From Pedobacter kyungheensis (lineage in GTDB: Bacteria; Bacteroidota; Bacteroidia; Sphingobacteriales; Sphingobacteriaceae): a DNA stretch of 64,000 nucleotides. Below are positions 16,561 to 26,034 of the stretch, piece by piece. The notes beneath the pieces were generated by a model. That model did not search any database. It had not been told where the DNA came from and saw nothing but the letters and a program-made list of their open reading frames with translations. The stretch lies in contig NZ_JSYN01000035.1 of assembly GCF_000812965.1 (NCBI RefSeq), positions 1 to 64,000 of the forward strand. The letters are read 5' to 3'. The first letter of the stretch is position 1; the number at the start of each line of letters is the position of its first letter. A program made the position numbers and the translations under genes.

Positions 16561-17979
16561 CTAATTCCATCCTCCCCCTAACGACCTATACAAACCCACT
16601 ACCGCATTTAACTGCTCCGCTTTAATCGTTGCCAGTTCCAGTTCGCTTTGCAGCAGGTTGCCTTGTGCCGTAATTACCTCCAAATAGTTGGCCATACCGC
16701 TTTTAAACAACAAGCTGGCATTGCGCGAAGCCTCCTGTAACGTTTGTGCTCTTTTTTCGGCAATGCTGTACTGATCTTTCAGTTTCTCTACTTTAGTAAG
16801 CTCATCAGAAACTTCTCCCACCGCATTTAAAACCGACTGACGAAACTGAATTACCGACTTCTCGCGGTCTATCTTAGCCAGTTCCAAATTTGCTTTCAGC
16901 TGTCCGCGTTGAAAAATAGGTTGCGTAATCCCGCCCGATACCAGGCCGAACAACGAAGCCGGCACGTTGAACCAGTTACTTGCTTTAAAAGAGTTAACCC
17001 CACCACTTGCCGTAATCACCAGCGAAGGGTACAAACTCGCTTTCGCCACCCCTACTTTAGCATTCGCTACATCCAGTGCCAGTTCGGCACTTTTAATATC
17101 CGGCCTGCGGCTCAACATCGCCGAAGGGAAACCTGCATTTAAATTAGCAGGGATACTCATTTTATCTAAGCGACTGGCACGGTTAATCGTTTTGGGCAAA
17201 GTACCAATCAGTACGCTTAAAGCATTTTCCTGTAAGGCTACATTCTGCTCCAGGCGTGGTACCAGTTGTGCTGCAACCAGCTGTTGTGCCTGTGCCTGCT
17301 GTATCGCCAGCGAAGTTACCTGACCCGCATCAAACTGCAGGTTAATAATCCGCAGTGTGCTGTCGTTCAGCTTTAAGTTTTTGCGGGCAATTTCCAGTTG
17401 TGCATCCAGCATCAGCAAGTTATAATAACCCTGTGCCACATTGGCCACCAAACGCGTTTGTACCGCTTTGCGTGCTTCGGCAGTTTGTAAAAAGCTGGCT
17501 AAAGCACCTGCCTTTTGGTTGCGGATTTTTCCCCAGATATCCGCTTCCCAGAATAAGCCCAGGTTGGCACTGTAATCTTCAATATGCGTAGAGCCTGTAA
17601 ACTGGTTTAAACTCAATCCGTTTAAACTGTTATCAGACGGGCGACTCGAACTGGCCGTAACCTGTAGCTTCAGCTCAGGTATATTGCCCAGTTTCGATTG
17701 TGTAAACAACACTTCAGCCGCATCGATATTTTTCAATGCAATTTGCATGTCGTAATTTTTGGCCAGCGCCGTATCAATCAGGTTTTGTACCGTAAGGTCG
17801 TTAATAAAACTCTTCAGCGGCATATCGCCAACGCTTGATGAGTCCTGAGGCACTGCATTTCTAAACATTTTAGGCGCCAAACCTTCAGGCAGGGCCAGGT
17901 CTTTAGAAACCGAACATCCGCTCCACACCAAAGCAAGGAGCAGGATGGTATATAGATTAAACCGTTTCATAAACTGCAT
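16561..17979 (-). CDS. Outer-membrane efflux lipoprotein (TolC/NodT type), 472 aa
   Basis: Lipoprotein signal with lipobox WSGCS near residue 22. Two repeated outer-membrane efflux domains follow: helices such as LIDTALAKNYDMQIALKNID, RLVANVAQGYYNLLMLDAQL, and in the second half VANAKVGVAKASLYPSLVITASGG and ILNAVGEVSDEL. Length is normal. It forms the outer-membrane duct of a tripartite RND pump and is last in the leftward operon; its annotated start overlaps the RND gene stop by 23 bp, with ATG at 17970 (MKRFNLY) the alternative. Confidence 0.93.
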   Translation of the reverse strand: MQFMKRFNLYTILLLALVWSGCSVSKDLALPEGLAPKMFRNAVPQDSSSVGDMPLKSFINDLTVQNLIDTALAKNYDMQIALKNIDAAEVLFTQSKLGNIPELKLQVTASSSRPSDNSLNGLSLNQFTGSTHIEDYSANLGLFWEADIWGKIRNQKAGALASFLQTAEARKAVQTRLVANVAQGYYNLLMLDAQLEIARKNLKLNDSTLRIINLQFDAGQVTSLAIQQAQAQQLVAAQLVPRLEQNVALQENALSVLIGTLPKTINRASRLDKMSIPANLNAGFPSAMLSRRPDIKSAELALDVANAKVGVAKASLYPSLVITASGGVNSFKASNWFNVPASLFGLVSGGITQPIFQRGQLKANLELAKIDREKSVIQFRQSVLNAVGEVSDELTKVEKLKDQYSIAEKRAQTLQEASRNASLLFKSGMANYLEVITAQGNLLQSELELATIKAEQLNAVVGLYRSLGGGWN

Positions 17980-20900
17980 GATTATTATTTACCGGTTCTT
18001 CATGGTGATGAACAACCGCTTTTTCTTTTTTAGATATTTTTTCCTGTAAAGCCTGGAAGATGACAAAGAGTACCGGAATGATAAATAAACCTAATACCAC
18101 ACCCGATACCATCCCTCCGGCAGCACCAATACTGATAGAATGGTTACCCTGTGCCGACGGACCCGTTGCAATACTCATCGGGAACAAACCAAACACAAAG
18201 GCCAGTGAAGTCATGATAATTGGCCTGATCCTTAAGCGTGCCGCTTCTATCGCCGAATCGAACAGGCTCAGCCCTGCCCTTCGTCGCTGAACCGCAAACT
18301 CTACAATCAGGATGGCGTTCTTAGCCAGCAAACCGATGAGCATAATCAGCGCTACCTGTACATAAATGTTGTTTTCGATACCGGTTAAGCCCAATACCAC
18401 AAACACACCAAATACGCCCGTAGGGATAGAAAGGATTACCGCCAATGGCAGGATATAACTTTCATACTGTGCCGATAACAGGAAGTACACAAATACCAGA
18501 CAAAGCAGGAAGATCACGGTCGATTGTCCGCCCGAAGAAATTTCCTCGCGGGTTTGGCCCGAGAATTCGTAGGCATAACCTGTTGGCAATTGTTCTTTAG
18601 CCGTTTCTTCGATTGCTTTAATCGCATCACCCGAGCTGAAACCCGGTTTAGGGATGGCATTTACCTCGATAGAGTTAAACAGGTTATAACGCGAAGCCGT
18701 TTCAGAACCATATACACGGGTTAATTTAACCAGGGTACTCACCGGTACGCTTTCGCCATCTTTGTTTTTCACAAACACCCGGTCAATACTCGCCGGGTCG
18801 GTCCTGTCGGCAATATCAGCCTGCACCACTACCCGGTAGTATTTACCAAAGCGGTTAAAATCTGAAGCCTGCGCCGTACCAAAATAAGTTTGCATGGTTT
18901 GCAAAATATCTTTCACACTTACGCCCAGCTGATCGGCCTTTTCGTTATTCACATCCAGTTGCAACTGCGGATAATCTGCTTTGTATGAAGTAAAGGCAAA
19001 GGCAATGGCTGGTTTAGCCATTAATTTGGCGATAAAGTTATTGGCTACACCACTAAATTTATCCAGCCGGCCGTTCGTTTTATCCTGCAACATCACATTC
19101 ATCGCTTCCACGTTACTGAAGCCCGGTACTGTAGGGAAACTGAATACAAAGAAAGTACCCGCAGATATAGCGGCCATTTTAGCCCTTACAATATTCTGGA
19201 TTTCGTCGATGTTTTTTACTGCACCCCTTTCTTCATTCGGTTTTAACAATAAGAAAATCTGTCCGGCCGAAGGACTGTTCGATGCAGTTAAGAAGTTATA
19301 ACCTGCCAGCGACATTACAAACCTCGCCGATGGCATGGCACGCAATTCTTTTTCGGCCTGTTGCAATATTTTATTGGTATTGGCTAACGAAGTTCCCGAA
19401 GGACTGGCTACCGCAATCGCCACAAAGCCCTGATCCTCTGTTGGGATAAAACCGGTTTTCGTTCTGCTCACCAGTAAAACCGTAAGCGCAATAATGATAG
19501 CCAAACCAGCCATGCTGATCCATTTATTGCGGATAAGCACTTTTAAGCCGCCAATATAACGGTTGGTCATGTAATTAAAACCACCGTTAAAGCCTGCATA
19601 AAACTTCTCTACAAAGCCTTTTTTAGGGGCATGGTGATCGCCTTCAGCATGTTTGTTCTTTAAAAATAAGGCTGCCAGCGCCGGACTTAAAGTTAAAGCG
19701 TTAACCGCCGAGATAATGATGGCGATGGCCATGGTTAAGGCAAACTGTTTGTAAAAGATCCCTGTAGAACCGGTCATAAAACCTACGGGTAAAAATACCG
19801 CCGCCATTACGAGGGTAATCGATATAATTGCCCCGGTAATTTCGTTCATGGCCTCGGTAGTGGCTACCTTAGGGCTCATGCCGGGATTTTCTTCCATTTT
19901 GGCATGCACCGCTTCTACCACCACAATCGCATCATCTACCACAATACCAATGGCCAGTACAAGGGCAAACAAGGTTAACAGGTTAACCGAGAAACCGAAC
20001 AGTTGCATAAAAAAGAAGGTACCAATAATCGCCACCGGTACTGCAATAGCCGGAATTAAGGTCGATCTGAAATCCTGAAGGAAAATAAATACTACGATAA
20101 ATACCAGTAAAAAGGCTTCGATCAAAGTATGTTCCACCTGGTTAATCGATTCGTCCAAATCCGTTTTGGTACGGTAAAACTGGTTGAATTTAATTCCAGC
20201 AGGAAAATCTTTCGATAGTTTGGCCATCAGTTTATCAATCGCAATCTGGATTTCGTTGGCATTCGAGCCCGATAACTGAATTACCCCAATCGTAATCCCA
20301 TCACGACCGTTTAAACGGTTAACACTGCTGTAACTGTAAGCACCCAATTCCACGCGGGCTACATCTTTTACGCGCAATATCGAACCATCAGCATTAGAAC
20401 GGATCGCAATGTTTTCGTACTCCTCTGGCTTGGTAAGCTTACCTTTATATTTAATTACATATTCGAAAGCCTCGTTACTGCGTTCGCCCAAACGGCCCGG
20501 TGCTGCTTCCAGGTTTTTATCTTGTATGGCACGCATTACTTCGTTAGGGGTAATCTTATAGGTAGCCAGCTGACTTGGGTTTAACCAGATCCGCATCGAA
20601 TAATCTTTAATCCCGCCAAATACACTGGCAGAACCTACCCCCGGAATACGTTTAATTTCAGGGATGATATTAATTTGTGCATAGTTGTTAACGAAAACCG
20701 CATCGTATTTTTTAGGATCTTCGGAGTACACCCCAATTGCACCAATAAAGCTGTTTTGCTGTTTCGTAGTGGTAATACCATATTGTACTACCTCGGCCGG
20801 TAACTGGCTCGTAGCCTGCGAAACCCGGTTTTGCACGTTAACGGCAGCCTGATCCGGGTTGGTACCTTGCTGAAAGTAAACCGTGATGGCCAGCGTACCA

Positions 20901-21154
20901 TCGTTACTGGCAGAGGAAGTCATGTAGGTCATGTTTTCCACACCATTAATTGCTTCCTCCAATGATGGAGTTACCGAACGTAATATTGTTTCGGCATTAG
21001 CCCCCGGATACACAGCAGTTACCAATACCGATGGAGGCGCGATATTAGGAAACCGCTCTAAGGGTAACTTTGTTAGGCCCAGTATACCAACTATTACCAA
21101 TAAAATGGAAATAACAGTTGAAAGTACCGGCCTGTTTATAAATTTCTGAAACAT
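17957..21154 (-). CDS. RND efflux permease of the AcrB/HAE1 family, 1065 aa
   Basis: Full-length inner-membrane proton/drug antiporter. TM1 is at about residues 10-28, the large porter loops contain the usual QAAVNVQNRVSQA and YLGQKYY-like regions, and TM4 carries the proton-relay Asp pair in IGIVVDDAIVVVEAV. The second half repeats the topology, with GLLAKNAILIVEFAV in TM10-TM11 region. It works with the adaptor encoded 22 bp upstream and the overlapping outer-membrane gene. Substrates cannot be read from sequence; the family exports hydrophobic drugs and solvents. Confidence 0.96.
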   Translation of the reverse strand: MFQKFINRPVLSTVISILLVIVGILGLTKLPLERFPNIAPPSVLVTAVYPGANAETILRSVTPSLEEAINGVENMTYMTSSASNDGTLAITVYFQQGTNPDQAAVNVQNRVSQATSQLPAEVVQYGITTTKQQNSFIGAIGVYSEDPKKYDAVFVNNYAQINIIPEIKRIPGVGSASVFGGIKDYSMRIWLNPSQLATYKITPNEVMRAIQDKNLEAAPGRLGERSNEAFEYVIKYKGKLTKPEEYENIAIRSNADGSILRVKDVARVELGAYSYSSVNRLNGRDGITIGVIQLSGSNANEIQIAIDKLMAKLSKDFPAGIKFNQFYRTKTDLDESINQVEHTLIEAFLLVFIVVFIFLQDFRSTLIPAIAVPVAIIGTFFFMQLFGFSVNLLTLFALVLAIGIVVDDAIVVVEAVHAKMEENPGMSPKVATTEAMNEITGAIISITLVMAAVFLPVGFMTGSTGIFYKQFALTMAIAIIISAVNALTLSPALAALFLKNKHAEGDHHAPKKGFVEKFYAGFNGGFNYMTNRYIGGLKVLIRNKWISMAGLAIIIALTVLLVSRTKTGFIPTEDQGFVAIAVASPSGTSLANTNKILQQAEKELRAMPSARFVMSLAGYNFLTASNSPSAGQIFLLLKPNEERGAVKNIDEIQNIVRAKMAAISAGTFFVFSFPTVPGFSNVEAMNVMLQDKTNGRLDKFSGVANNFIAKLMAKPAIAFAFTSYKADYPQLQLDVNNEKADQLGVSVKDILQTMQTYFGTAQASDFNRFGKYYRVVVQADIADRTDPASIDRVFVKNKDGESVPVSTLVKLTRVYGSETASRYNLFNSIEVNAIPKPGFSSGDAIKAIEETAKEQLPTGYAYEFSGQTREEISSGGQSTVIFLLCLVFVYFLLSAQYESYILPLAVILSIPTGVFGVFVVLGLTGIENNIYVQVALIMLIGLLAKNAILIVEFAVQRRRAGLSLFDSAIEAARLRIRPIIMTSLAFVFGLFPMSIATGPSAQGNHSISIGAAGGMVSGVVLGLFIIPVLFVIFQALQEKISKKEKAVVHHHEEPVNNNHAVYETV

Positions 21155-21175
21155 GACTTTAATAGTTTTTTGTTC

Positions 21176-22378
21176 TTATTTTTTTGTATTGGCAACAGCT
21201 ACTTTATCTGCTGCTTTTTGAGGTTGGATCACCATGCCCTCCTGTAACTTATCAATGCCGCTTAACACAATCTGGTCGCCTACTTTAACGCCCTCTTTAA
21301 TCAGGTAATTTTCGCCGGCTTTACCCACAATCGTAATGGCTTGTTTTTTAACCTTACTGCTGTCGCCAAGAGTAAACACAAATACTTTATCCTGCATTTC
21401 AACCGTTGCCGATTGTGGTACCAGGATGGCATCATTATGCAATAAACCCAAACGGATTTTACCGGTATTACCCGAGCGCAATACGCCATTGGCATTCGGG
21501 AAACTGGCCCTTAATGTAATGGCACCTGTGTTTTTATCAAACTGGCCGTCAATCATGTCTATCTTACCCTTAACCGGATAAGTAGAATTATCGGCCAGTA
21601 CAAGTTCTACCGCAGGTAAGTGCTTAATCCTGTCGGCAGGGCTATTGCCCGGGTAATTGTTGTTAAAGCTGTTGAAGTCGTTTTCGGCCAGCGAGAAATA
21701 CACATGCACTTCGTGAATATCCGATAACTGTGTTAGCGCAGTCTGGTCTGCCGGAGAAACCAAACTTCCTTGTTTTTTCGGGATCCGGCCAATATAACCG
21801 CTTACAGTAGCCTTCACATTGGTATAACCCAGGTTAATTTGTGCCGAAGCTACATTGGCTTTAGCTTGCTCCGCATTGGCTTGTGCAATTTTGTAGGCAG
21901 TTTTAGCTGTTTTTAACTGAATATCAGAAACAACCTTATTTTGCACCAGTGGCGTTAACTTATCTACCTCCAGCTGGGCGTTTAAAATAGCGGCTTCAGC
22001 AGCATGTAAACTTGCTTTGGCATTGTTTAAAGCCTCGCGATAAGGGTTTTCGTTAATTTTAAAAAGCGTTTGACCGGCAGTAACATAAGCACCTTCGTTA
22101 ACCAGCACACTTTGTAAATAACCACTTACCTGTGGACGTACATCAATATCAACCGCACCTTGTATAGATGCCGGATATTCGATATAAGTAGTTTCAGCGC
22201 CTCCGTTAACCGAACTTACCGGTAAAACGGGTGGCGGAGGCGCAGCAGCACCTTGCTGGGGTGCCGATTTGCAGCTCGCCAGTACAATGGCCGCAAAAGC
22301 GAGCGCGAAAGTATATTTAACAAATGTAAATCGTTTAACAGTGTTAAATAATAAAAACAAACGATGTAGAGATTTCAT
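21176..22378 (-). CDS. RND periplasmic adaptor (AcrA/MexA type), 400 aa
   Basis: Lipoprotein (ALAFAAIVLASCKSAPQQG) with an unusually long N-region of about 35 residues. Lipoyl half-motifs flank a helical hairpin (VSGYLQSVLVNEGAYVTAGQ and NLGYTNVKATVSGYIGRIPKKQG), followed by beta-barrel and membrane-proximal domains (QVVLSGIDKLQEG type ending). First gene of the efflux operon. The long N-region codes through a perfect palindrome (22334-22348) that matches the presumed TetR operator upstream, so a repressor could bind inside the first codons. Confidence 0.95.
   Translation of the reverse strand: MKSLHRLFLLFNTVKRFTFVKYTFALAFAAIVLASCKSAPQQGAAAPPPPVLPVSSVNGGAETTYIEYPASIQGAVDIDVRPQVSGYLQSVLVNEGAYVTAGQTLFKINENPYREALNNAKASLHAAEAAILNAQLEVDKLTPLVQNKVVSDIQLKTAKTAYKIAQANAEQAKANVASAQINLGYTNVKATVSGYIGRIPKKQGSLVSPADQTALTQLSDIHEVHVYFSLAENDFNSFNNNYPGNSPADRIKHLPAVELVLADNSTYPVKGKIDMIDGQFDKNTGAITLRASFPNANGVLRSGNTGKIRLGLLHNDAILVPQSATVEMQDKVFVFTLGDSSKVKKQAITIVGKAGENYLIKEGVKVGDQIVLSGIDKLQEGMVIQPQKAADKVAVANTKK
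22334..22348. promoter_or_regulatory. Putative TetR operator 2, inside the adaptor coding region
   Basis: TTTAACAGTGTTAAA, a perfect 15-bp palindrome identical to the core of the upstream operator, within codons about 11-15 of the adaptor gene. Confidence 0.6.
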
Positions 22379-22414
22379 ATGATTTTAAATTATAATGGAT
22401 TTAAGATGTATAAA

Positions 22415-22435
22415 CTATTTAACAGTGTTAAATAG
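22415..22435. promoter_or_regulatory. Putative TetR operator 1
   Basis: A perfect 21-bp palindrome with core TTTAACAGTGTTAAA (22418-22432) between the tetR-like stop and the adaptor start, 36 bp before the adaptor ATG. Its length and symmetry fit a TetR dimer site. Regulation is inferred, not shown. Confidence 0.7.
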
Positions 22436-22450
22436 CAGGGTAAAAAAAAA

Positions 22451-23056
22451 TTAACTATTAATAGATAAGGTAATTCCCTTAATAGCGTCTTTTAAAATTT
22501 GCTGGTTCAGCTCGTTGGTTGTTCTCCCGTCGGGGCGTACCAGGTTGATGGAGATCAAACCGTGTATTATAGACCAATAGGTGTAGTACTTTCTACAGAT
22601 ATCATCGTCTGATACCGGCTTTTTATCGAATAAGGACTCAATTACATCGCCCAGCATACCGCCCACATTTTCTGCTTCGGGTAACGAGTTTTTAACGGTG
22701 CAACAAACCATATCCACACCGTACATCAACTGATAAAATTCTTTATGTGCAAAGGCGAAGTTCCAGTAAGCAATCCACATCGCTTCCATCTGGTCGGCTG
22801 GTGCTTCGTGCTGGTCGCGGGCTTCGCGAATGTCTTTGGCCAGCATCAGGTATCCTCTTCGGGTCAACTCAAGCAGGATGCCTTCTTTGTTAGAAAAATA
22901 TTCGTAAATAATCGGTGCAGTATATTCGATCTGATCGGCAATTTTACGCATACTCAATGCCTGCCAGCCTTCTGTTTGAACAATGTTCAAGGCAGCATCC
23001 AGAATTTTGGCTCTGGTTTCATCTTTTAAACGTAGTATTCTTTCTTTGCTTCCCAT
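22451..23056 (-). CDS. TetR-family transcriptional regulator, 201 aa
   Basis: Start taken at ATG 23056 (MGSKERILRLKDETRAKIL); the longer frame to 23110 has no homology-like sequence and would cover an operator-like palindrome. N-terminal helix-turn-helix: ILDAALNIVQTEGWQALSMRKIADQIEYTAPIIYEYFSNKEGIL, the classical TetR pattern. The rest is the ligand-binding helical domain. It lies just upstream of the efflux operon on the same strand, so it probably represses the pump and itself and is released by a pump substrate. Confidence 0.92.
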   Translation of the reverse strand: MGSKERILRLKDETRAKILDAALNIVQTEGWQALSMRKIADQIEYTAPIIYEYFSNKEGILLELTRRGYLMLAKDIREARDQHEAPADQMEAMWIAYWNFAFAHKEFYQLMYGVDMVCCTVKNSLPEAENVGGMLGDVIESLFDKKPVSDDDICRKYYTYWSIIHGLISINLVRPDGRTTNELNQQILKDAIKGITLSINS

Positions 23057-23081
23057 GACTGGAATATAAGGTGTAAATAAT

Positions 23082-23095
23082 CTAACACCGTTAAG
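23082..23095. promoter_or_regulatory. Possible degenerate TetR operator 3, upstream of the regulator
   Basis: CTAACACCGTTAAG resembles the operator core (TTAACAGTGTTAA) with two or three changes and lies 26 bp before the preferred regulator start, in the position expected for autoregulation. Confidence 0.4.
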
Positions 23096-23405
23096 CAAAT
23101 GTAGAACCAATTCCAGAATTCACCATCATGCAATTGTCAAATAGAAATTCGCAGCGTTAAAACAGGCCTAAATTACGTTTAAACGAGCTTTTTAAATTCT
23201 GCCAATATCTGGGAGAATATTTTTACCATTATTTTTCATGCCTGACAGGACCTGACATTTTTTGTATCTCTGACACTTATCCTTTCCTTGTTTGTCATCC
23301 TGAGCCTGTCGAAGGACCTTAGTTAACTGCTGTTATAGCTAAACATCATCATTACGCAGACAGTTTTTCATTGGCCGAAGCAATCTGTTCATAGTATATT
23401 TACTC

Positions 23406-23638
23406 ACCACCTCAGACACCTTAGAGCACCTTAGCATTTTACCTCGGGTGTCCTTACATGTCTTAGGTGGTAAATTATGCTGCATAACTACCTCAAACGC
23501 CTTAGGCCAACTAAGCATTTACCTCAGGTGTCCTTACATGTCTTAGGTGGTAAATTATGCTGCATAACTACCTCAAACGCCTTAGGCCAACTAAGCATTT
23601 ACCTCAGGTGTTCTTACATGTCTTAGGTGGTAAATTTT
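23406..23638. repeat. 80-bp tandem repeat, about 2.9 copies
   Basis: Full units at 23441-23520 and 23521-23600 differ by one base. A partial unit follows at 23601-23638 and a diverged half-unit precedes at 23406-23440. Each unit contains inverted CCTCAGGTG...CTTAGGTGG arms. The rest of 23111-23405 holds a dispersed repeat (TGTCATCCTGAGCCTGTCGA, from 23296) and no gene. Confidence 0.9.
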
Positions 23639-23672
23639 AACCATTTATTCCATCAATCATTATCTTAGTACC

Positions 23673-24116
23673 ATGATATACCGCGAAGCACAGCTAACCG
23701 ACATTCCCCAAATTCAGGTGGTAAGGCATACCGTTAAAGAAAATACCCTTTCAAACCCTGCACTGGTTACCGATGCAGATTGCGAAGACTTTATTACCCG
23801 CCGTGGTAAAGGCTGGGTATGCGAAATAAATGGTGAAGTAATTGGCTTCGCCATTGTCGACTTACAAGAACACAACGTTTGGGCTTTGTTTTTAAGGCCC
23901 GAATACGAAGGTAAAGGCATTGGTAAAACATTGCATCGCTTAATGCTCAATTGGTATTTCGATCAAAGCCAAACAAACCTTTGGCTCGGAACCGCGCCAC
24001 ACACCCGTGCCGAAAGGTTTTATGGTTTACAGGGTTGGCAAACCACTGGCATAGTAAATAAAGGCGAAGTTAAATTCGAAATGAGCTATGCTGACTGGTT
24101 AAAATTAACAAAGTAA
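23673..24116 (+). CDS. GNAT-family N-acetyltransferase, 147 aa
   Basis: Full-length GNAT fold: the opening YREAQLTDIPQIQVVRHTV, the central strand VWALFLRPEYEGKGIGKTLH with the acetyl-CoA pyrophosphate-binding motif R/Q-x-x-G-x-G/A (YEGKGIGK), and the closing LWLGTAPHTRAERFYGLQGWQ typical of the C-terminal strand. The acceptor is unknown. It follows the tandem repeat and is not clearly part of an operon. Confidence 0.88.
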   Translation: MIYREAQLTDIPQIQVVRHTVKENTLSNPALVTDADCEDFITRRGKGWVCEINGEVIGFAIVDLQEHNVWALFLRPEYEGKGIGKTLHRLMLNWYFDQSQTNLWLGTAPHTRAERFYGLQGWQTTGIVNKGEVKFEMSYADWLKLTK

Positions 24117-24223
24117 TTGAAATGCTTGACTTTTAATATCAGGTAAAATTATAACGGAACACAAAGGCACCAGAACACCAAATGATTATTTCTTTGTGTC
24201 TTAGTGCCATTGTGGTAAAAAAC

Positions 24224-24865
24224 TTAGCTATTCCAGATAAAAGGAGCCTGCTTTGTAAAGCTAAGATCTTTTAACTGATCAATTATAAACTGTGCAAGAC
24301 TAGCAGCATTAATCTGATCGCCGGTACAATTGATTAACCCCGTGCCCATTGGTGTTTGTTCGTCAGTTTGCATAATCAGCGGCAAACGGATTAAAGTCCA
24401 GTCCAGCTTACTTTCAGTCAGGATGTCATATTCCTTTTGTCTGTTGGCAGTCGACACCGGAAAATGATCATACATCCATTGGGTAGCTAAGCGGGTCTTT
24501 TCGTCCTTGTTATCTAAAGGCGCATCTACATTCAAACCCGTTAATGCGATATAGCGCTTTAAGCCCAACCATTCCATAGCGGTAATAATGTTTACAGTCG
24601 ATTGGGTAAATATGGTTTTCTCACTCGCCGGATTGCCTAAACCCAGCGCACTGATTACCACATCGCAACCATTGATAAGACCGCGCACCACATCGCTGTC
24701 GCCAACATCGCCTGTGGTAACCGTTAAAGCTGAATGATTAAATTTGATTTTTTCCGGATTTCTGACCAGGGCTTTTACCGGGAAGTTTTGCGCCAGCAGC
24801 GCTTTTAAAATATAAGTACCAGCTTTACCTGTAGCACCAATTAAAGCAATTTTTAAATCTTGCAT
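24224..24865 (-). CDS. NAD(P)-binding atypical short-chain dehydrogenase (NmrA/BVR-B-like), 213 aa
   Basis: N-terminal Rossmann motif IALIGATGKAGTYILKALLA (GxxGxxG), then VKALVRNPEKI, the usual cofactor selectivity strand, and VVISALGLGNP in the next turn. Family members are NAD(P)H-dependent flavin/biliverdin reductases, redox-sensing regulators or epimerase-like proteins of ~210 aa. No Tyr-x-x-x-Lys pair in the classical place is evident, which fits the NmrA-like atypical group. Stands alone. Confidence 0.85.
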   Translation of the reverse strand: MQDLKIALIGATGKAGTYILKALLAQNFPVKALVRNPEKIKFNHSALTVTTGDVGDSDVVRGLINGCDVVISALGLGNPASEKTIFTQSTVNIITAMEWLGLKRYIALTGLNVDAPLDNKDEKTRLATQWMYDHFPVSTANRQKEYDILTESKLDWTLIRLPLIMQTDEQTPMGTGLINCTGDQINAASLAQFIIDQLKDLSFTKQAPFIWNS

Positions 24866-25036
24866 GATGTTCTCTTTATAAAATTTAGAAAATAATGTTT
24901 TAACCCTGTATCGGAGGATAAGGGAAATTCAGAACAGGGTTCTGTCGGGGAAATATTTTATAAAGAGATTTTAATGAGACTAATATACGAAATTTTCCGT
25001 CATTTCGGCCCATTAATGGTAATCTAACGGCGTACT

Positions 25037-25136
25037 CCGTCATCTCGACCGGAGCATAGCGGAGTGGAGAGATCTAAATTCAAAACAATCCCAATATAGA
25101 TTTCTCGACTTCGTTACACTTCGCTCGAAATGACGG
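25037..25136. repeat. Palindromic intergenic element, family CGTCATYTCGA
   Basis: Two arms CCGTCATCTCGAC and CTCGAAATGACGG point at each other around ~75 bp with inner partial pairing. The same arms occur at 30252-30333 and 37939-38064. It also lies downstream of trpA, where it may act as a transcription end. The rest of 24866-25036 holds nothing identified. Confidence 0.8.
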
Positions 25137-25157
25137 TTACTCCAAGGAGTTAAAAAT

Positions 25158-25925
25158 TTAATCCCTAAACTTCCTCATAAAGTTGCTTACGCTTTCTTCC
25201 AAATTACCTTCGGCAATGGCTTTAACGAAAGCGGTACCGATAATAGCACCATTGGCGTAGCTGCAGGCTTTATCGAAAGTCTGTTTATCGCTGATCCCGA
25301 AACCAATCATCGTTGGGTTTTTCAGGTTCATGGCTTTAATGCGGCCAAAATAAGCTTCGGTGGTATCACCTACTTCTAAATTTTTACCCGTAGTAGCTGA
25401 TGATGAAAGCAGGTAAATAAAGCTGTTGGTTAGTCCGTCAATTTTATGGATGCGTTCTTCAGCGGTTTGCGGGGTAATCAGAAATACATTGCTCAGGTTG
25501 TGTTTTTCAAAGCATTCCTGGTAAAATTCTTCATACTCTGCCATCGGCAAATCAGGTACAATACAGCCATCTACCCCTACTTCGGCACAGGCTTTACAAA
25601 AGTTTTCTACACCAAACTGCAAAACAGGGTTCACATAGCCCATCAGTAAAACCGGGATAGTTACATTTTTACGTAAGTCTTTCAACTGCTCGAAAAGCAC
25701 CTTAAGCGTCATCCCCTGATCTAAAGATTGCTTGCTGCTGGCCTGAATCACAGGTCCGTCGGCAACAGGATCTGAATAAGGGAATCCGATTTCGAGTATA
25801 TCGGCACCCGATTTTTGCAAAGCTTCGGCAATTTGAATGGTATCGCCCAAATTAGGATAACCAGCGGTATAATAAATTGATAATATATTTTTCTTCTCCT
25901 GGAAGAGTTTTTTGATTCTGTTCAT
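25158..25925 (-). CDS. trpA: Tryptophan synthase alpha subunit
   Basis: 255 aa, TIM-barrel enzyme that splits indole-3-glycerol phosphate to indole and glyceraldehyde 3-phosphate. The catalytic Glu and Asp are in ADILEIGFPYSDPVADGPVI, the phosphate-binding loop is near IIGTAFVKAI with GFGISDKQTF. Last gene of the leftward trpD-F-B-A operon; the 110-bp gap from trpB carries a short tandem GAGATGTGAGACTTGA repeat. Confidence 0.97.
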   Translation of the reverse strand: MNRIKKLFQEKKNILSIYYTAGYPNLGDTIQIAEALQKSGADILEIGFPYSDPVADGPVIQASSKQSLDQGMTLKVLFEQLKDLRKNVTIPVLLMGYVNPVLQFGVENFCKACAEVGVDGCIVPDLPMAEYEEFYQECFEKHNLSNVFLITPQTAEERIHKIDGLTNSFIYLLSSSATTGKNLEVGDTTEAYFGRIKAMNLKNPTMIGFGISDKQTFDKACSYANGAIIGTAFVKAIAEGNLEESVSNFMRKFRD

Positions 25926-26034
25926 GTTCTGAGATTTGAGATGTGAGACTTGAGATGTGAGACTTGAGGTATTAGACCTTCAGCGCATTGCTGGAAAATC
26001 CGACTTCTCATATCTCATATCTATCGTCAAAAAT

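Noticed and set aside
23406..23638. Possible CRISPR array
   Set aside because: Units are 80 bp and continuous without unique spacers, and no cas gene is near; it is a plain tandem repeat.
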